A DNA stretch of 64,000 nt from positions 4,464,001 to 4,528,000 of the forward strand of contig NZ_CP045929.1 of NCBI RefSeq assembly GCF_009664835.1, given 5' to 3'. The translations under genes and the position numbers were made by a program. The notes beneath the pieces are model-generated. The model made no database searches and was not told where the DNA came from. It saw only the letters and a program-made list of their open reading frames with translations. Source of the DNA: Allosaccharopolyspora coralli (GTDB taxonomy: Bacteria > Actinomycetota > Actinomycetes > Mycobacteriales > Pseudonocardiaceae). Of the stretch, positions 59,155-64,000 are shown piece after piece. Every line of letters starts with the position of its first letter. The stretch's first letter is position 1.

Positions 59155-59380
59155 GGGAGTTGATCTGCCGTGGCGGTTCCGTTGCTGGCTGCGGGGAAAC
59201 TGTCGGCACCTGCGCCGAGAATCTTCCCGCTGCGTACGCACACCGACCACCGGCGGATTCTCAGCGCCCTCTTCGCGGGAACAGCGATTTCGCCGCGTAG
59301 GCCACTACTCACGAAATCGATCGCCGCATCCTTCGGAGGGCACTGAGGTTCCACTACCCGACCCACCGAGCAAGACCCTC
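59155..59380. repeat. Longest copy of interspersed repeat family C (senX3-gpmA gap)
   Basis: About 225 bases beginning GGGAGTTGATCTGCCGTGGC, with GCTGCGTACGCACACCGACC, GATTCTCAGCGCCCTCTTCG, CGCGTAGGCCACTACTC and CACTGAGGTTCCACTACC. It makes up half of the 489-base gap between the senX3 start and the gpmA stop; nothing else is seen there. Confidence 0.75.
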
Positions 59381-59410
59381 GGTCAGAAATTCTCAGTGGG
59401 CCGGGCGGAC

Positions 59411-60157
59411 TCAGCGGCCTTGGCCGGCGACGGCGGCGGCCGCGTCCGCGGCCGCGTCGGGGTCGAGGTAGGTGCCGCCCGGATTCTTCGGGCTCAGACT
59501 CTCGTCGAGGTCGTAGCGCAGCGGGATGCCGGTCGGGATGTTCAGCCCTGCGATGTCCGCGTCGGAGATCCCGTCGAGGTGCTTGACGAGCGCGCGCAGC
59601 GAATTACCGTGCGCGGCCACAAGGACGGTCCTGCCCGACCGCAGGTCCGGGACGATCGCCGACTCCCAGTACGGCAGCAGCCGCCCCACCACGTCCTTCA
59701 GACACTCGGTGCGCGGCACCCCGTCGCCGAGGTCGGCGTAGCGGGGATCGGCGTCCTGACTGAACTCACTGCCCGGTTCGATCTCCGGCGGCGGCGTGTC
59801 GTACGAGCGGCGCCACAGCATGAACTGCTCCTCGCCGTACTCGTCGAGCGTCTGCTTCTTGTTCTTGCCCTGCAGTGCACCGTAGTGGCGCTCGTTGAGG
59901 CGCCAGTCGCGCCGGACCGGGATCCAGTGCCGGTCGGCGGCGTCGAGGGAGAGGTTCGCGGTGGCGATCGCGCGGCGCAGCAAAGAGGTGTGCAGCACGT
60001 CCGGCAGCACCCCTGTCTCCCGAAGCAGCTCGCCGCCACGCTGGGCTTCCGTCTCGCCCTTCTCCGAGAGGGGAACATCCACCCAGCCGGTGAAGAGGTT
60101 CTTCGCGTTCCATGTGCTTTCGCCGTGCCGTAGCAGCACCAGGGTCCCGACTGTCAT
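59411..60157 (-). CDS. gpmA: 2,3-bisphosphoglycerate-dependent phosphoglycerate mutase
   Basis: 248-residue glycolytic mutase. Catalytic [20 protein letters not shown] (His ~11), [14 protein letters not shown] (Glu ~90), and the second His in [17 protein letters not shown]. An Ala/Asp-rich C-terminal tail is typical of actinobacterial forms. TAGCCT ends 6 bases before the ATG, so the transcript may be leaderless. It sits next to senX3-regX3, as in mycobacteria. Confidence 0.96.
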   Translation of the reverse strand: MTVGTLVLLRHGESTWNAKNLFTGWVDVPLSEKGETEAQRGGELLRETGVLPDVLHTSLLRRAIATANLSLDAADRHWIPVRRDWRLNERHYGALQGKNKKQTLDEYGEEQFMLWRRSYDTPPPEIEPGSEFSQDADPRYADLGDGVPRTECLKDVVGRLLPYWESAIVPDLRSGRTVLVAAHGNSLRALVKHLDGISDADIAGLNIPTGIPLRYDLDESLSPKNPGGTYLDPDAAADAAAAVAGQGR

Positions 60158-60163
60158 GCGTTC

Positions 60164-60169
60164 AGGCTA
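60164..60169 (-). promoter_or_regulatory. Predicted -10 element of a leaderless gpmA promoter
   Basis: Minus-strand TAGCCT ends 6 bases before the gpmA ATG, with no ribosome-binding sequence. Confidence 0.4.
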
Positions 60170-60307
60170 ACGTCGGCGCCGCGCCTCGCGAGCGCGACCG
60201 AGTCGCCCGGCACGGGAAGCACGACCGCGCCTCGGCCGCGGCAGTGCGTTTTGGTTGTGCTCGTCATCGGAAAGTGACCGAATCTCTGAGGCTCGTTCAC
60301 CCAATCA

Positions 60308-60321
60308 GTGACACTGATCAC
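60308..60321. promoter_or_regulatory. Crp/GlxR-like site upstream of gpmA
   Basis: GTGACACTGATCAC fits the GTGA-N6-TCAC core of actinobacterial Crp/GlxR operators, about 150 bases upstream of the gpmA start. Outer bases do not match the full TGTGA...TCACA. Confidence 0.35.
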
Positions 60322-60650
60322 GATTCCTGGACGACGCGGGACAGAGTGAGGTCACGGCGTTACGTTTCTTGCCTAACGTCACTCGAACGGAGCAACGTGT
60401 CGGGCTTGTGGCCCGGTGCGTGACTCTGCGAAGTTGACAACGCTCTCCTTGATCGGCTCCCACGCACTCCCCGATCTTGAGAGGGCGTGAGTGCGACCCG
60501 TCATCCCCCGTCGGGTCGCACCCCGCCAGGCCCTTGGGTGCCCCCCGCCCAATCGGGCCTGCACGGCGGGAAGTCCCATCGTGGGGCGGCTCGAGCTCGT
60601 GACTCCCCCTCTCTCCCGAGCCGCCCCGCGTGGGACCCCGAGCATCCGCA

Positions 60651-60713
60651 GAGCGCGCGGGCTAGTCTGCATGGGTTGTTCCGTGGCGTACCGGAAATCG
60701 ACCCGCACACCCT
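60651..60713. repeat. Short copy of interspersed repeat family C (YbjN 3' end)
   Basis: 63 bases: GAGCGCGCGGGCTAGTCTGC on the left, GTTGTTCCGTGGCGTACCGG in the middle, and ATCGACCCGCACACCCTC on the right. It ends 1 base before the stop codon of the YbjN gene. Confidence 0.6.
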
Positions 60714-60714
60714 C

Positions 60715-61227
60715 TTATCGCTCGTCGAGCGGCAGGACGGGTCCATCGCGCTCCACCAGACCGCGGAACGCCTGCAGGTTCGCGAGCGACTCACCGCGAG
60801 ACTCGCGCCAGCCCCACTCACGGCGGATCGCCGTCGCGAAGCCCAGCTCCAGCAGTACGTTGAAGTCCCCGTCAGCGGCCTCCAGGACCTGCCCGAGGAT
60901 GCGGTCCAGCTCCGCGTCCGTCACCGACTCCGGAGCGAACCGCCCCACCAGGTAGATGTCCCCCGCGTCGTCGATCGTGTAGTGCACCCCGTAGAGCCGC
61001 GCGTTGCGGCGCAGTAGATACCGGTAGACGTCCTCGTGCGCCTCGTCCGGTTGCCTGCACACGAACGCCTCCACCACGACCGCGTGCTCGGCGACGACGA
61101 TCCAGCAGTTCGTCTGGAGCTTCTTCGTCCCCGGCAACGTGACGAAGAACCGCCCGTCACCCTTCAGCTCGTAGCTCAACTCCTGCGAGTCGAGCGTGCT
61201 CCGAATGATCTCCGCCGGTGCGCTCAC
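60715..61227 (-). CDS. YbjN domain-containing protein
   Basis: 170-residue protein of the YbjN / type III chaperone-like fold: [37 protein letters not shown], and [16 protein letters not shown]. Homologue of Rv0487; role unknown, with a suggested stress-related or chaperone-like function in the family. GTG 61227 has GAGGAGG upstream and overlaps the mshA stop (GTGA). Confidence 0.85.
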   Translation of the reverse strand: MSAPAEIIRSTLDSQELSYELKGDGRFFVTLPGTKKLQTNCWIVVAEHAVVVEAFVCRQPDEAHEDVYRYLLRRNARLYGVHYTIDDAGDIYLVGRFAPESVTDAELDRILGQVLEAADGDFNVLLELGFATAIRREWGWRESRGESLANLQAFRGLVERDGPVLPLDER

Positions 61228-62519
61228 GCCGTGGCCTCCTCGGTCGCGAAGCGGGCATGGAAAGCGGCAGTGGCCTGCGCGTACGTGTCCAGCAGCGCTT
61301 CCGTGGTCCGTTGCCAGGAGAACGGCTCCGCGTGCGTCGTCGTACCGCGCGCCAACCGGGACCGCAGATCGGGATCGAGCACGATGCGCTGCAGCGCGTC
61401 CGCCCACCGGCCCGGGTCGTGGCCGTCGACGAGCAGGCCGGACGTGTCGTGGTCGACCGCCACCGCCAGGCCGCCGACCCGGGCTGCAACGACCGGGGTG
61501 CCGCACGCCTGCGCCTCCAAGGCGACCAGGCCGAAGGATTCGTTGTGGCTCGGCACCACGACCGCGTCGGCGGCCCGGTACACGGCGGTGAGGTCGGCGC
61601 CGGAACGCGGCGGCAGGAACCGGACCACGTCGTCGATGCCGAGCGACCGGGCCAGCTCGTGCAACGACTCGGGGTGTTCCAGTCCGGTGCCGGACGGTCC
61701 GCCGACCACCGGCACGACCAACCGGTCACGCAGCTCGGGCCGCCGGCGCAGCAGCTCGCCGGTCGCTCGCAGCAGGACGTCCGGTGCCTTGAGCGGCTGG
61801 ATCCGGCCGACGAACGCGAGGACGTGCGCATCCTGGGGAAGTCCCAGCTTCGCCCGAGCTTCCCGCGCGTCGCCGGGGGTGAACACGTCGAGGTCGACAC
61901 CGGGCGGCACTGTCGCGATCGTGTCCGGGTCCGCCCCGTACAGCTCGACGAGGTGGCGGGCTTCGAGGTCGGTGTTGGCCACGATCCGGTCGGCGTCGTC
62001 GACGACCTGCTCCTCGCCGACGACTCGCACACGCGGCTCCGGGGTGTCTCCAGAGGCGAGAGCGGCGTTCTTCACCTTCGCGAGCGTGTGCACGGTGTGG
62101 ACCAGCGGAACGCCCCAACGTTCCCGTGCCAGCCAGCCGACCTGCCCGGACAGCCAGTAGTGCGAGTGCACGACGTCGAAGTGGCCGGGCGCGTTGCGGG
62201 CCTCGGCCCGGAGCACGCCGGCGGCGAAGGTGCACAACTGGGCGGGGAGGTCGTTCTTGTCGAGCCCCTCGAACGGTCCCGCGACGACGTGCCGCACGGT
62301 TACTCCCGGCACCAGCTGCGCCGTCGGAGGCACGTCCGAGGACGTGGCGCGGGTGAAGATCTCGACCTCGGTGCCCAGTTCCGCCATCCGGCGTGCGGTC
62401 TGGGCCACGTAGACGTTCATGCCGCCCGCGTCTCCCGTGCCCGGCTGTTCCAGCGGCGAGGTGTGCAGGGACAACACGGCGGCGCGGCGCGGCCGGAGGC
62501 GTCGCGGTCTGGTGGTCAT
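61224..62519 (-). CDS. mshA: D-inositol-3-phosphate glycosyltransferase
   Basis: 431-residue GT4 enzyme starting mycothiol synthesis by joining UDP-GlcNAc and inositol-3-phosphate. It shows [20 protein letters not shown] near the N-terminus, [28 protein letters not shown] and [19 protein letters not shown]. The ATG at 62519 is used; an ATG four codons earlier is equally possible because neither has a clear ribosome-binding sequence. Confidence 0.94.
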   Translation of the reverse strand: MTTRPRRLRPRRAAVLSLHTSPLEQPGTGDAGGMNVYVAQTARRMAELGTEVEIFTRATSSDVPPTAQLVPGVTVRHVVAGPFEGLDKNDLPAQLCTFAAGVLRAEARNAPGHFDVVHSHYWLSGQVGWLARERWGVPLVHTVHTLAKVKNAALASGDTPEPRVRVVGEEQVVDDADRIVANTDLEARHLVELYGADPDTIATVPPGVDLDVFTPGDAREARAKLGLPQDAHVLAFVGRIQPLKAPDVLLRATGELLRRRPELRDRLVVPVVGGPSGTGLEHPESLHELARSLGIDDVVRFLPPRSGADLTAVYRAADAVVVPSHNESFGLVALEAQACGTPVVAARVGGLAVAVDHDTSGLLVDGHDPGRWADALQRIVLDPDLRSRLARGTTTHAEPFSWQRTTEALLDTYAQATAAFHARFATEEATA

Positions 62520-62733
62520 CGGCAAACCCATCGGTCGGAACGAGGCACGGTGCTGCTCACTTCCGACGCTGTACGGAGGCTGATCATTCCCGGTGACGGC
62601 ACGGGTGAGCAGGTCCACTCGCGGGGCGTTGGCCGATCGATCGGCGCGGTGCCACACCCTCGACGTCACCGAGACGCTACTCCCCCGTCACCACCGCCCT
62701 CCCTCGCGGACCCGCACCGGCCCCTCCCACCCC

Positions 62734-62762
62734 TGTGGACAACTCCCTCCCCCTGTGGACAG
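62734..62762 (-). promoter_or_regulatory. Two DnaA-box-like sites 20 bp apart
   Basis: The minus strand reads TTGTCCACA at 62734-62742, identical to the actinobacterial DnaA box, and CTGTCCACA at 62754-62762, one base different. They lie in the same orientation with a 20-bp period (about two helical turns), as part of a CCCTGTGGACA direct repeat. No dnaA or dnaN gene is near, so this is not oriC. Confidence 0.5.
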
Positions 62763-62764
62763 CG

Positions 62765-62794
62765 AGGTGGCAAATTCGCGCGAATTTGCCACCT
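62765..62794. repeat. Perfect 30-bp palindrome
   Basis: AGGTGGCAAATTCGC (62765-62779) is followed directly by its exact reverse complement GCGAATTTGCCACCT (62780-62794). It begins 2 bases after the second DnaA-like site and ends 71 bases before the SDR start. The AT-rich inner part stands out against the GC-rich surroundings. Confidence 0.95.
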
Positions 62795-62865
62795 ATGTGG
62801 GCGGGAGGGGTGTGGCACATCACACACGGCCGGTGGCGTGGCGTGGTCTGCGGGAGGATCACGTC

Positions 62866-63624
62866 GTGAGCACTTCAACGGAGACGACAGGAAACGGAAC
62901 CCGTTCGGCCGTGATCACGGGAGCGAGTTCGGGAATCGGCGCCGCGACGGCGCGGCAGCTCGCCGCCGCCGGATACCGCGTGGTGCTGGGCGCGCGCCGG
63001 GTGGACCGGTTGACCGCGCTCGCGGAGGAGACCGGCGGGGTCGCCGTTCCGCTGGACGTGACCGACCCCGAGTCCGTCGAGTCGTTCGTGCGAGAGGTTC
63101 CCGAGTGCAACGTGTTGATCAACAACGCGGGTGGCGCGAAGGGGCTGGCGACCGTCGCCAACGCCGACGAGGACGACTGGCGCTGGATGTGGGAGACGAA
63201 CGTGCTCGGCACGTTGCGGCTCACCAAGGCACTGCTGCCGAAGCTCGTGGAGTCCGGTGACGGCCACGTCGTGACGATCACCTCGGTCGCCGCGCTGGAG
63301 GCCTACGACAACGGCTCGGGCTACACCTCGGCGAAGCACGCGCAGGCCGCTCTGCACCGCACCCTGCGCGGCGAGCATCTCGGCGAGCCGGTGCGGTTCA
63401 CCGAACTCGCGCCCGGCATGGTGGAAACGGAGTTCTCCGAGGTCCGGTTCAAGGGCGACACCGAGAAGGCGTCGAAGGTTTACCAGGGCCTGACGCCGTT
63501 GAGCGCCGACGACGTCGCCGACGTCATCACGTTCGCGGTGACCCGGCCGTCGCACGTGAACCTCGACCAGATCGTGCTCAAACCGCGCGATCAGCACTCG
63601 GCGACCCGCGCACACCGCAGCTGA
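62866..63624 (+). CDS. Short-chain dehydrogenase/reductase (Rv0484c-like)
   Basis: 252-residue classical SDR: SAVITGASSGIGAATARQLA binds NAD(P); NVLINNAGG, TITSVAALEAYDNG and YTSAKHAQAAL give the catalytic Ser-Tyr-Lys; and LAPGMVETEF follows. Substrate unknown. GTG 62866 (VVSTSTETTG) has GGGAGG upstream. Divergent from mshA. Confidence 0.88.
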   Translation: MSTSTETTGNGTRSAVITGASSGIGAATARQLAAAGYRVVLGARRVDRLTALAEETGGVAVPLDVTDPESVESFVREVPECNVLINNAGGAKGLATVANADEDDWRWMWETNVLGTLRLTKALLPKLVESGDGHVVTITSVAALEAYDNGSGYTSAKHAQAALHRTLRGEHLGEPVRFTELAPGMVETEFSEVRFKGDTEKASKVYQGLTPLSADDVADVITFAVTRPSHVNLDQIVLKPRDQHSATRAHRS

Positions 63625-63640
63625 GAAGCAAGCGGGGGTC

Positions 63641-63700
63641 AGGGCGCATTGGGGAACTTTAGGCAATCCGGTACCGCCGCCCCAGTTCGCCAATGCCCTC
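63641..63700. repeat. Family D repeat element, copy 2
   Basis: 60 bases with inverted ends: GGGCGCATTGGGGAACT on the left and AGTTCGCCAATGCCC on the right share CATTGGnGAACT. The inner GTACCGCCGCCCC matches, inverted, the copy at 49079. It lies just after the SDR stop and abuts the stop of the convergent protease-like gene. Confidence 0.65.
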
Positions 63701-64000
63701 TCAGTTCTGTGGGGGAGCGACGCAGAGCTCCACGTCGAGCTCGTCGAGAACTTCCCCGATCGGGCAGGCGAATCCGACCGTGCCGTCCCGGTTTCCCGCA
63801 CAGTGCAGGCCGACGACGCGACCGGCGGCGTCCACCAGCGCCGCCCCCGCGTCGCCGGGCGCCGCGAAGACCGGGTCCCCGTCGACCCGGACCTGTTCAC
63901 GCAGTACACGACGTCCGATGGCCGGCCCGTGATCGAGCCGTAGTGTCGTGTCGGTGGACACGACGGTGCCGGAGGTCGTTCCGGTCGCGTATCCGGTCTT
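63701..64000 (-). CDS. S1-type protease-like protein lacking the catalytic serine (partial, C-terminal)
   Basis: The last 99 residues of a trypsin-like (S1, Nal1-type) domain: KTGYATGTTSGTVVSTDTT is the typical TG-T-SGTV strand, followed by REQVRVDGDPVFAAPGDAGA, LVDAAGRVVGLHCAG and GEVLDELDVEL. Where active relatives have GDSGS, this protein has GDAGA, so the nucleophile is replaced by alanine. The N-terminus, with the other catalytic residues, lies beyond the window edge. Confidence 0.65.
   Translation of the reverse strand, partial: KTGYATGTTSGTVVSTDTTLRLDHGPAIGRRVLREQVRVDGDPVFAAPGDAGAALVDAAGRVVGLHCAGNRDGTVGFACPIGEVLDELDVELCVAPPQN

Larger units (their letters stand above)
60158..60714. other. 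557-base gap between the YbjN gene and gpmA
   Basis: No gene is recognised. It holds the gpmA -10 element, a Crp/GlxR-like site (60308-60321), a plus-strand TTGACA (60434-60439), a 10-bp perfect hairpin GTGCGACCCG/CGGGTCGCAC (60491-60521) and, at its far end, a family C repeat (60651-60713). A plus-strand short frame with a GGAG ribosome-binding sequence near 60410 encodes only eight residues. Confidence 0.5.
62520..62865. other. Divergent mshA/SDR intergenic region
   Basis: 346 bases without a gene. The mshA side is featureless. The SDR side holds two DnaA-box-like sequences and a perfect 30-bp palindrome, listed separately. Confidence 0.5.

Noticed and set aside
62734-62762. Chromosomal replication origin
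   Set aside because: Only two DnaA-like boxes are present, and dnaA, dnaN, rpmH and parS sites are absent from the window.

Overview
The window is a high-GC actinobacterial chromosome segment. Gene order and sequence point to the family Pseudonocardiaceae, most likely a Saccharomonospora-like organism; this assignment is inference, since no rRNA is present. Much of the gene order follows the Mycobacterium tuberculosis Rv0484-Rv0562 core region (mshA-gpm-senX3/regX3-ppx-proC-hem-ccs-men), with some Streptomyces-type features: rex-hemACD, and BldN- and BldC-like regulators. No plasmid, phage, integrase, transposase, CRISPR array, tRNA or rRNA was seen.

Layout. 1-8.8 kb: nuoABCDEFG and part of nuoH (complex I, minus strand), preceded by menJ, menG and the mannosyltransferase mgtA (8.9-12.7 kb). 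12.9-21.5 kb: an inositol-phosphatase-type gene, two membrane proteins, and the menaquinone genes menF, menD, menB, menE and menA on mixed strands. 21.5-26 kb: a DUF3558-type lipoprotein, a Cds1-type cysteine enzyme, a DUF4229 protein, BldC, and a MinD/ParA-like ATPase with a Pro/Gly/Gln-rich tail. 26.2-32.5 kb: the cytochrome c maturation set ccsB-resB-ccdA-tlpA, a histidine phosphatase and hemL. 32.6-36 kb: six small membrane proteins, at least three of which share an NWARVV motif. 36-42.4 kb: hemB, hemD, hemC, hemA, rex and a glutaredoxin. 42.5-64 kb: two acyl-CoA ligases, a BldN-like sigma factor, a HAD phosphatase, an acyltransferase, an epimerase, the 33-residue protein bS22, an excisionase-type HTH gene, proC, a thioesterase, a TIM-barrel protein, ppx, regX3-senX3, gpmA, a YbjN protein, mshA, an SDR and a partial S1-type protease whose catalytic serine is replaced.

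Functional theme. Complex I, menaquinone synthesis and reduction, cytochrome c maturation, haem synthesis and the NADH sensor Rex all serve the respiratory chain. Two Rex-operator-like palindromes, one in the rex promoter and one just upstream of menJ/nuo, suggest joint redox control.

The least explained content lies between genes. There are four families of short repeats: (A) a 42-bp palindrome present three times, each time supplying the stop codon of a minus-strand gene; (B) a GCGAACGGCACTTTCGC stem-loop family, with a 10-unit tandem array and paired copies between convergent genes; (C) a MITE-like family with GAGGGTGCG...TTGATCTGCGT ends, in at least eight places; (D) a roughly 60-bp inverted-repeat element. 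In addition, two DnaA-box-like sites 20 bp apart sit beside a perfect 30-bp palindrome between mshA and the SDR gene.
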